The position numbers were made by a program, and so were the translations under genes. A stretch of 10,459 bases of DNA from positions 1 through 10,459 of the forward strand of contig CAYTLQ010000077.1 of NCBI GenBank assembly GCA_964438715.1, in the 5' to 3' direction. Shown piece by piece: positions 1 through 5,582 of this stretch (position 1 is the stretch's first letter; each line of letters begins with the position of its first letter). The notes beneath the pieces are model-generated. The model saw only the letters and a program-made list of their open reading frames with translations, searched no databases and was not told the origin of the DNA. This DNA comes from CAYTLQ01 sp964438715 (GTDB lineage: Bacteria > Bacteroidota > Ignavibacteria > Ignavibacteriales > Ignavibacteriaceae).

Positions 1-5
1 CTTCA

Positions 6-97
6 CTGTTTTTTGCTTTGAAATCTGTTTTTTGCTTTAAAATTGCATTTCACCTATTGGGTGAAATTTGTTTTCTCAAAATTACTCTGTTTTTTGC
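6..97 (+). repeat. three direct copies of CTGTTTTTTGC
   Basis: Identical 11-mers start at 6, 25 and 87. The first two extend to 14 identical bases (CTGTTTTTTGCTTT). Spacing is 19 and 62 nt, so this is not a regular array. The third copy also begins a 6-bp inverted repeat (CTGTTT at 87-92 with AAACAG at 103-108). This may be low-complexity drift or a binding-site cluster. Confidence 0.5.
47..67. repeat. 8-bp hairpin ATTTCACC / GGTGAAAT
   Basis: Perfect 8-bp arms at 47-54 and 60-67 surround a 5-nt loop. A loose T-rich tail (TTGTTTTC) follows on the plus strand. It could be a weak terminator for a gene left of the window or an operator; the sequence does not decide between them. Confidence 0.4.
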
Positions 98-234
98 CCT
101 TTAAACAGTCCTTCTTTTGTCTCTATATCGGAATTAAGGAAAAAAATATCCATCCGGTATCTTATAATGTTTTTCTTTTACTTCAAATAATAGTATTTTG
201 TTTTTTTAAATTTTGTTCGTTTCATCTTTACAGT

Positions 235-239
235 GAGGT
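235..239 (+). promoter_or_regulatory. ribosome binding site of rluE
   Basis: GAGGT lies 10 nt before ATG 250. It decides the start against the upstream in-frame TTG. Confidence 0.6.
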
Positions 240-249
240 TAAAAAATTA

Positions 250-882
250 ATGTTACGACCTGACATTAAGAAATACTTTCTCATACATAAACCTTACGGC
301 ATACTCTCCCAGTTTTCCGACCCGCACTATCGTAAGACCTTAAAGAGCATTGCCAGGTTTCCGAGAGATGTATATCCGGTTGGACGCCTGGATATGAATA
401 GTGAAGGGCTGTTACTGCTTACCAATGATAAAAGAGTAACATATTACCTTCTCAACCCGCGTCACAACCATGAAAGAGAATATTGGGTTTTAGTTGAGGG
501 AGTTCCCAGTGATGATGCACTGCAGTTTTTGGAGGCAGGTGTTGATATAAAGGGTGAACATACTTTACCGTGTAAAATCAAAAAAATTGAAACTCCTACA
601 TTACTGCAACCCCGAAAGCCACCACCACGCACATTCCCAAGCCGACAATACACCTGGTTAAGTATAACTTTAGTTGAAGGACTGAATAAGCAGATACGAA
701 GAATGACTGCAAAAATCGGGCATCCTACTTTGCGTCTCGTCCGTTGGAGAATCTCTAACCTGACGCTTAAAGGATTAAAGCAAGGTGAAGTACGCTCTCT
801 TACCAATGATGAGCTGAGTGTCCTTCTTGATAATCTTGGTTTATCGCACGATAAAAATTCGTCCCGATACGACCAATATTGA
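250..882 (+). CDS. rluE: RluE-type 23S rRNA pseudouridine synthase
   Basis: This cytoplasmic enzyme isomerises a uridine in rRNA to pseudouridine; in E. coli RluE acts on 23S rRNA position 2457. The 210-residue product starts with a short strand and HKPYG (13-17). The family's catalytic loop is VGRLDMNSEGLLLLTND (44-60), with Asp48 as the expected nucleophile. YWVLVEG (78-84) and LNKQIRRMTAKIGHPTLRLVR (from 145) are the other RsuA/RluE core motifs. There is no N-terminal S4 RNA-binding domain, and the length is close to that of E. coli RluE (217 aa), which fits RluE rather than RluB or RsuA. I chose ATG 250 because GAGGT at 235-239 sits 10 nt upstream and homology begins there. An in-frame TTG at 43 would add 69 hydrophobic residues with no family counterpart. 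The gene ends in a strong terminator and converges with the ATP-grasp gene 13 bp away. The exact target uridine is inferred from similarity. Confidence 0.9.
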   Translation: MLRPDIKKYFLIHKPYGILSQFSDPHYRKTLKSIARFPRDVYPVGRLDMNSEGLLLLTNDKRVTYYLLNPRHNHEREYWVLVEGVPSDDALQFLEAGVDIKGEHTLPCKIKKIETPTLLQPRKPPPRTFPSRQYTWLSITLVEGLNKQIRRMTAKIGHPTLRLVRWRISNLTLKGLKQGEVRSLTNDELSVLLDNLGLSHDKNSSRYDQY

Positions 883-888
883 TTTTAG

Positions 889-923
889 ATCCCGGTTAAA
901 ACAATTGACCGGGATTTTTTTTT
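889..923 (+). terminator. intrinsic terminator of rluE
   Basis: ATCCCGGT (889-896) pairs with ACCGGGAT (908-915). A T-G pair and two A-T pairs can extend the stem inward to a 5-nt AACAA loop. Nine T's follow (915-923). The plus-strand T-run has no counterpart on the other side, so it acts for rluE only. The element overlaps the last codons and stop of the convergent ATP-grasp gene. Confidence 0.9.
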
Positions 924-1984
924 CCCTTTTGTAAGTGTTGTTTCCTCTCAAGTGCAAGTTCTATTATCTTCCCAAGTGCGGTTCTGTATGTGTAACCCGC
1001 TGCTTCTGCAGATCGCATAAACCCTGCTCCTTCACTTAAATCCGGATTTGGATTAACTTCAAGAACATACAACTTGTTTCCTTTTGCCAACCGTAAATCA
1101 ACACGCGCATAATCACGAAGGTCCATTAAACGGAATACTTTTTTTGCAATAGCCTCAACATGGAGTTTTACCTTTTCAGGAAGTTGTGCCGGACAAACAG
1201 GAATAGTTTTATGATACGATTCATGAAAAGGATCCCACTTTGCCTGATAACTTACAATTTTTTCGAGATGAGGAGGCATTGTTGAAAAATCAATTTCACT
1301 GATTGGCAAAACCTGCAATTTCTTATCGCCAAGTACAGCAACATTTAACTCTCTTCCATCAATATATTCCTCAACAAGAGCGGGTTCCTTAAACTCATTT
1401 CTTACATATCGGACCCTTGCCTGCAACTCTTCCCTGCTCCTGACTACCGAATTATTTTCTATACCAACGCTTGCATCCTGAAATTGTGGCTTTACTATAA
1501 GCGGAAAACGAAGATGACCTTCTGTTTCTTCCTCCGACGAGAGGATTGTATATGGCGCAGTATTAATGCCATTCGCCGAGAGTAATCGTTTCGTTAGTAC
1601 TTTGTTCTGGCAATTCGCCAATGCGAGAGGACCTGCTCCGGTATAAGCAATTCCCATAAGTTCATATACACCTGCAATAGCCATCTCCAGTGTTGATTTC
1701 CCGTTAAAAATCTCAATAAAATTAAAAACTACATCAAATTTTTCTTTTTGAAGGATTTCAATAAAATAATTAAAATTATCGTTAATGTTTATACAAAGCA
1801 CTTCATATCCCAGACTTCTCACATTTTCAGCAAGTTGTTCAAACTCCTCCATCGGAGTTTTATTCTCGATTTCGAAGTAAGGCTGAAAATTTAAATTTGA
1901 TTTTTCAATATCCTCTTTGTAAATATATAATTCGGGATTTGTTTCATTATACAATATCCCAACTTTTAATTTCTTTGTTTCCAT
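896..1984 (-). CDS. ATP-grasp ligase, D-Ala-D-Ala-ligase-like, substrate unknown
   Basis: ATP-grasp enzymes join a carboxylate to an amine through an acyl-phosphate. The 362-residue product has the Ddl-like layout: an N-terminal Rossmann-like part (KVGILYN, 7-13), LMGIAYTGAGPLALANCQNK (109-128), the ATP-binding lysine in PLIVKP (161-166) with DASVGI (170-175), VEEYIDGRELNVAVLG (204-219), and metal ligands in ARVDLR (293-298) and LEVNPNPDLS (308-317). It differs from true D-Ala-D-Ala ligase in two visible ways. The N-terminal GGxSxExxVS loop that holds the first D-Ala is absent, and the C-terminal motif is NPNPDLS instead of the usual NTxPGxT. I therefore do not call it ddl; a peptide or amino-acid ligase is more likely. 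ATG 1984 is preferred; an in-frame TTG at 1993 would add three residues, and neither start has a clear SD. The gene is divergent from the C39-like peptidase gene, with a 91-bp spacer. Its 3' end contains the rluE terminator. Confidence 0.85.
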   Translation of the reverse strand: METKKLKVGILYNETNPELYIYKEDIEKSNLNFQPYFEIENKTPMEEFEQLAENVRSLGYEVLCININDNFNYFIEILQKEKFDVVFNFIEIFNGKSTLEMAIAGVYELMGIAYTGAGPLALANCQNKVLTKRLLSANGINTAPYTILSSEEETEGHLRFPLIVKPQFQDASVGIENNSVVRSREELQARVRYVRNEFKEPALVEEYIDGRELNVAVLGDKKLQVLPISEIDFSTMPPHLEKIVSYQAKWDPFHESYHKTIPVCPAQLPEKVKLHVEAIAKKVFRLMDLRDYARVDLRLAKGNKLYVLEVNPNPDLSEGAGFMRSAEAAGYTYRTALGKIIELALERKQHLQKGKKNPGQLF

Positions 1985-2025
1985 TAATTGCAATAAACGG
2001 GTAGTAAATAATTAAAAAATTTAAC

Positions 2026-2053
2026 TAAATAAATTAGCAGAAAGATTGGTCAA
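2026..2053 (-). promoter_or_regulatory. possible promoter of the ATP-grasp gene
   Basis: On the minus strand, TTGACC (2053-2048) is followed after 16 nt by TATTTA (2031-2026), about 40 nt before the ligase start. The -10 match is only partial, and AT-rich spacers give such matches by chance. Confidence 0.2.
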
Positions 2054-2065
2054 TTGAAAATAAGC

Positions 2066-2073
2066 AGAGGGAG
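2066..2073 (+). promoter_or_regulatory. ribosome binding site of the C39-like gene
   Basis: AGAGGGAG stands just before ATG 2076 and supports that start. An imperfect 11-nt direct repeat (AAATTAGCAGA at 2031, AAATAAGCAGA at 2058) leads into it. Confidence 0.55.
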
Positions 2074-2075
2074 AA

Positions 2076-2912
2076 ATGAGCTTTTACCCGCAACCTAATA
2101 AATATCAATGTGGTCCGTTCGCCTTAAAATATGCTCTTGTAATGTTGGGACAATTTCGTGATGAGAGAAATATTGCACGGAAGGCTGGAAGCACATGGTG
2201 GTACGGTACCGATGAAATAGGCTTAGCAAAAGCAGCTCGTTCGTTCTCTTGCCGAATGAAACATTTTAGCTCTTCCTCCCCAAAGCAGGCACTTAAACTG
2301 CTAATTGCAAATATCAAAAAAGGCATTCCGTGTATTCTCAGTGTTGATAACTGGGAGCATTGGTTCACTGTTGTTGGATATAACCATAACAAATTTGTCG
2401 TTGTAGATAGCGGACTTGATAAGGTAATAGTTATTTACTCACCGCTCCAGCTCGCCAGACGCTGGCAGTATTACGATAGTCAGGAAGATTTTATCTCTTA
2501 TGACGGATATGCACTGCATCCAAAATTTAAAGTGCAGACAAAGGGTAATTTAACAGTCGAGCGTGCAAAACAGGTGATGCAAAACCGGAATAAAGACCTT
2601 GCAGAAAAGTGGGATATATATTTTAACGATCTGATTACTATTTGCAGGCCTCATTCACCAAATGCAAAACAAACAATGTCGTTTACCGAGTTTTTGCGGC
2701 GTCATGAAAACCTGATTGTAAAGCAGGTTGCCAACTGGCATGGTACTCCATCATATAGTGAAATCAGAAAAATTTTAAAGAATTTCCGTTTTATTGCAGA
2801 AACTTACGGTTTACTTATTTATATAAAAGATCAGAAAAAAGCGCTTATTGATCTGGCTTCAGTTCTTATGATGTATGCCTGTGGTAAGTATGGAATGGAT
2901 CCCATCTATTAA
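2076..2912 (+). CDS. C39-like papain-fold cysteine peptidase with unknown C-terminal half
   Basis: The first ~150 of 278 residues look like a C39-type cysteine peptidase, the papain-fold class that cleaves leader peptides in bacteriocin exporters. Visible catalytic features are Gln6 (oxyanion hole) exactly six residues before Cys12 in YQCGPFAL, His95 in DNWEHWFTVVGY, and Asp111 in FVVVDSG. A WWYGTDEIGLAKAARSF segment (41-57) matches the region where the family reads substrate. No signal peptide, membrane segment or ABC domain is present, so it is a stand-alone cytoplasmic protein rather than part of a peptide exporter. Residues ~160-278 are mostly charged and probably helical; I recognise no domain there. 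The gene stands alone on the plus strand, divergent from the ATP-grasp gene, which suggests joint action on a peptide or amide (inference). Whether it hydrolyses or transfers cannot be told. All triad residues are intact, so it is probably active. Confidence 0.75.
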   Translation: MSFYPQPNKYQCGPFALKYALVMLGQFRDERNIARKAGSTWWYGTDEIGLAKAARSFSCRMKHFSSSSPKQALKLLIANIKKGIPCILSVDNWEHWFTVVGYNHNKFVVVDSGLDKVIVIYSPLQLARRWQYYDSQEDFISYDGYALHPKFKVQTKGNLTVERAKQVMQNRNKDLAEKWDIYFNDLITICRPHSPNAKQTMSFTEFLRRHENLIVKQVANWHGTPSYSEIRKILKNFRFIAETYGLLIYIKDQKKALIDLASVLMMYACGKYGMDPIY

Positions 2913-2944
2913 TTTTGCAATATTTGGATAGTTTACTCTTTTCC

Positions 2945-3007
2945 AATCCCTGAACTTCCAACGGAGAAAATACTTGTGTTTGCCTTCAAAAATCCGTAAC
3001 AGGGATT
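2945..3007. repeat. nested inverted repeat downstream of the C39-like gene
   Basis: AATCCCTG (2945-2952) pairs perfectly with CAGGGATT (3000-3007). Inside it ACGGA (2961-2965) pairs with TCCGT (2993-2997), and inside that TTTG (2979-2982) pairs with CAAA (2987-2990). No T-run follows on either strand, so it is not a standard terminator. It may be a structured 3' UTR of the C39-like gene or of the opposite tkt operon. Confidence 0.4.
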
Positions 3008-3041
3008 ATATAGAATCAAAGAATAATGCTCTTACAAATAT

Positions 3042-3064
3042 CGCTTATCAATCAAGCGTTTTTT
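3042..3064 (+). terminator. weak terminator downstream of the C39-like gene
   Basis: CGCTT (3042-3046) and AAGCG (3054-3058) form a 5-bp stem with a 7-nt loop, followed by six T's (3059-3064) on the plus strand. It is about 130 nt after the C39-like stop and overlaps the last codons of the small minus-strand gene, as the rluE terminator does with its convergent neighbour. Confidence 0.5.
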
Positions 3065-3206
3065 CTTTGTGCTTTTTCATTTTCTTTCTCGCCATCTTTT
3101 TACCATATTTATTTTTATACGCTTCTGCAATTTTACAATCATTACACAGACTTGTACAGCATTCCGTCCATTCCTTGACGCTAAATTTTTCCCTTAATTT
3201 CGACAC
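3048..3206 (-). CDS. small Cys4, lysine-rich protein downstream of tkt
   Basis: This 52-residue frame reads like real protein and is too short for most gene callers. Residues 1-15 (MSKLREKFSVKEWTE) are followed by a cluster CC-x3-C-x2-C (Cys16, 17, 21, 24) and the stretch KIAEAYKNKYGKKMARKK (25-42). A very basic tail ends in LD. The four cysteines suggest a bound metal such as zinc; the rest could bind nucleic acid (inference). I do not recognise the family. It begins with GTG 9 bp after the tkt stop, in the same frame, so the two genes form an operon and are probably co-transcribed. GAGG lies only 2 nt before GTG, which is closer than usual. The overlapping ATG (3208) gives just four codons, so GTG is preferred. 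The opposite frame is longer but overlaps tkt and has no protein character. Confidence 0.6.
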   Translation of the reverse strand: MSKLREKFSVKEWTECCTSLCNDCKIAEAYKNKYGKKMARKKMKKHKEKTLD

Positions 3207-3215
3207 ATCCTCAAC

Positions 3216-5222
3216 TCAATTATTAACTAAGTTTTTCACTGCATTACATACATTTTCTGCAGTGAACCCAAATTCTTTCATTAAAATTTCGTATGGTGCA
3301 GAAGCTCTGAATCTGTTTAATCCTATTATTATTCCCTCATCACCCGTGTATTTTTCCCAACCCATTGTTACTCCTGCCTCAACAGCAATACGCTTTTTTA
3401 TTTCCCTCGGTAAAACCGAATTTTTATAATCATCGCTCTGCATTTCAAAAAGTTCCCAACTGGGAAAACTTACAACTCGTACAAAAATATCCTCATCTTT
3501 CAGTTTCTTTGCCGCATCAATAAGCAAATGAACTTCACTTCCGCTCCCCATTAAAATTACCATTGGATTATCTGATGTTTGAAGAAGAATGTAAGCACCT
3601 TTTTCCACACCGGAAGCAATAGGATACTTGTTAGTATCAAGCACCGGTACACCCTGTCTGGTAAGAGCAATAACAGTTGGTCTATCTCTGAAGGTTATTG
3701 CAGTTTTCCACGAAAAAATTGTTTCGTTTGCATCTGCAGGTCGCAACACTAAAAGACGCGGTATCGAACGGAGCGATGCCAAATGTTCTACCGGCTGATG
3801 CGTTGGACCATCTTCGCCCAACCCAATACTATCGTGAGTGAGAACAAATATAGGACCAATATGAGAAAGTGAGGCAAGGCGTAGCGCGGGTCGGAGATAA
3901 TCTGCAAAAACAAGGAATGTTCCACCATAAGGAATAATGCCGCCGTACATCGCCATACCATTCATAATACTTGCCATACCATGTTCACGGATACCAAAAT
4001 GGAAATTTCTTCCTGAGTAGTTTTCTGCTGAAAACGCAGGCACACCCGATACATAAGTATTATTTGAAGGTGCAAGATCTGCCGAACCGCCGATAAATGC
4101 GGGAATATTTTTTGAGATTGCTGAAATAACCTTGCCTGAAGCCTGCCTTGTTGCAATCTTCTTTCCATCATCAGAAAATAGCGGAATCATTGTATTCCAA
4201 TCTGGCTCCCAGGCACCTGAAAGGAATTTCCCGAACTTTTCAGCATCTTCCGGATAAAGAGCTGAGTAAATTTTTAATTTCTCTTTCCATTCTTTTTCAA
4301 TTACAGAATTTCTTTGGATAACCGATTTGAAATATTCCCGCACTTCAACCGGAACAAAAAAAGGTTCTTCTGAAATCCATTGCAAATTTTTTTTCGTTAA
4401 TAAAACCTCCTCTTGACCAAGTGGAGATCCATGTGCCGCTTCTTTATCCTGTTTATTAGGGCTTCCGTATCCAATATGTGTCTTTGTTATAATAATTGAA
4501 GGTCTTGGATCGCGTTTTGCGTTTTCTAACGCTGTGGCTATCTGCTCTATATCATTAACATCGCTGATATTTTGTACATGCCAGTGGTATGCTTCAAATC
4601 GTTTAGCAGTATCATCGCTAAAAGAAAGTTTTGTTTCACCATCAATAGAAATACCGTTATCATCGTAAAAGAATATTAGGCTCCCGAGTTTCAAATGTCC
4701 TGCAAGTGACGCCGCTTCATGTGAAATTCCTTCCATCAGATCGCCGTCACTGCATATTCCATAAATAAAATGATCGATTAACGAAATATCGGGCTTATTA
4801 AAGAGCGCGGCATAGTATTCTCTAGCAATCGCCATTCCTACTGCATTTGCAAAACCCTGACCAAGAGGACCTGTGGTTGTTTCAACTCCTTCAGTCAGCC
4901 CAAATTCAGGATGACCGGGTGTAATGCTCCCCCACTGCCGGAAGTTTTTAAGATCATCAATAGTAATTTTATAACCACACAAATGAAGTGTACTGTAAAG
5001 CAACATACTTCCATGCCCTGCCGAAAGGACAAACCGGTCTCTGTTGATCCATCGTGGGTTCGCCGGCGTGTGTTTCATTTCGTTTGTATAGAGATAGTAA
5101 GCAATAGGCGCACATCCCATTGGCATACCGGGATGACCTGAATTGGCTTTTTGCACACCATCAACAGCCAGAAATCGTATTGTATTTATACAAAGATTTT
5201 CTAATTCCTTCGAAGAGACCAC
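3216..5222 (-). CDS. tkt: transketolase
   Basis: Transketolase moves two-carbon units between sugar phosphates in the non-oxidative pentose phosphate pathway, using thiamine diphosphate and a divalent metal in the cytoplasm. The 668-residue length is standard. Visible motifs are SGHPG (His30), SAGHGS (His70), the thiamine diphosphate motif from GDLMEG (160-165) to DDN (187-189), and AAHGSPLG (His265). The pyrimidine domain has FGIREHGMA with catalytic Glu413, then LTHDSIGLGEDGPTHQPVEHLASLR (461-485). The C-terminal domain carries NRFRASAP where most members have a Gly in place of the Arg. The start is GTG 5222, with AGGAGG 4 nt upstream. An ATG overlapping it (5224) is out of frame and stops after seven codons. 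The small Cys4 gene follows in the same operon. Confidence 0.96.
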   Translation of the reverse strand: MVSSKELENLCINTIRFLAVDGVQKANSGHPGMPMGCAPIAYYLYTNEMKHTPANPRWINRDRFVLSAGHGSMLLYSTLHLCGYKITIDDLKNFRQWGSITPGHPEFGLTEGVETTTGPLGQGFANAVGMAIAREYYAALFNKPDISLIDHFIYGICSDGDLMEGISHEAASLAGHLKLGSLIFFYDDNGISIDGETKLSFSDDTAKRFEAYHWHVQNISDVNDIEQIATALENAKRDPRPSIIITKTHIGYGSPNKQDKEAAHGSPLGQEEVLLTKKNLQWISEEPFFVPVEVREYFKSVIQRNSVIEKEWKEKLKIYSALYPEDAEKFGKFLSGAWEPDWNTMIPLFSDDGKKIATRQASGKVISAISKNIPAFIGGSADLAPSNNTYVSGVPAFSAENYSGRNFHFGIREHGMASIMNGMAMYGGIIPYGGTFLVFADYLRPALRLASLSHIGPIFVLTHDSIGLGEDGPTHQPVEHLASLRSIPRLLVLRPADANETIFSWKTAITFRDRPTVIALTRQGVPVLDTNKYPIASGVEKGAYILLQTSDNPMVILMGSGSEVHLLIDAAKKLKDEDIFVRVVSFPSWELFEMQSDDYKNSVLPREIKKRIAVEAGVTMGWEKYTGDEGIIIGLNRFRASAPYEILMKEFGFTAENVCNAVKNLVNN

Positions 5223-5226
5223 ATAA

Positions 5227-5232
5227 CCTCCT
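5227..5232 (-). promoter_or_regulatory. strong ribosome binding site of tkt
   Basis: AGGAGG (minus strand) is 4 nt before the GTG start and 2 nt before an overlapping out-of-frame ATG. It supports GTG 5222 as start. Confidence 0.7.
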
Positions 5233-5530
5233 GCTGTAACACAATTAATAAGTAATTCTGAAATATAAAATTTTGAATGGAATATTTATGAGCCGAACGA
5301 TAAATGAAATAAAATAAATCTGTTATTACCGTGTATTTTTAGTATCGGGCTTGTGACAAGTTACTTTATTTATTATTTATTAATTCTTTAACAAGAAGAA
5401 AACTCCCGCAGGCAATGTATTCTTATTTTATTTTTTCTTGAACAACAACCATTCTGAGACATTCTTCGGTCACGGCAAATAGTAAGGAAAAAATCAGATT
5501 TTATTATTACCCTTTTAATCTTTAAGAAAT
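5233..5530. other. non-coding spacer between gdhA and tkt
   Basis: No gene is supported here. The spacer is AT-rich and must carry the tkt promoter, but I find no clear box pair. An 11-nt palindrome CTTGT-G-ACAAG (5350-5360), about 130 nt before tkt, could be an operator. A 24-codon minus-strand frame (5388-5462) has no protein-like features. Confidence 0.5.
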
Positions 5531-5563
5531 AAAAAAGCTGCTGCTATTTTGGCAGCAGCTTTT
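5531..5563 (-). terminator. intrinsic terminator of gdhA
   Basis: A perfect 12-bp stem pairs AAAAGCTGCTGC (5533-5544) with GCAGCAGCTTTT (5552-5563) around a 7-nt loop. On the minus strand it is followed by T's and lies 19 nt after the gdhA stop. The plus-strand tail has only four T's, so it mainly serves gdhA. Confidence 0.92.
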
Positions 5564-5582
5564 AAAGAATTGAACTACAATC

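Larger units (their letters stand above)
1..249. other. AT-rich leader upstream of rluE, no gene seen
   Basis: This stretch is strongly T-rich on the plus strand. It can be read open in frame with rluE from a TTG at 43, but that reading is a Phe/Leu/Cys-rich string with no resemblance to a domain, so I treat it as non-coding. It holds three copies of CTGTTTTTTGC and a small hairpin (listed separately). A TATAAT at 163-168 could be a -10 box for rluE, but no convincing -35 lies 16-18 nt before it. Confidence 0.6.

Noticed and set aside
6..97. CRISPR array from the repeated 11-mers
   Set aside because: Repeats are too short, unevenly spaced and only three; no cas genes are near.
43..249. N-terminal extension of rluE from a TTG start
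   Set aside because: The 69 added residues are a Phe/Leu-rich string from T-rich DNA; the family starts near ATG 250, which has a GAGGT site.
2076..2912. Bacteriocin-processing ABC exporter
   Set aside because: The protein has only the C39-like part, without membrane segments or ATPase motifs, and no double-glycine precursor is visible nearby.
2974..3429. Plus-strand 151-codon frame overlapping tkt and the small Cys gene
   Set aside because: It is antisense to the conserved tkt C-terminus and has no protein character; the minus-strand small gene explains the region better.
5388..5462. 24-codon minus-strand ORF with Cys residues in the tkt spacer
   Set aside because: Too short, no SD, no protein-like pattern.
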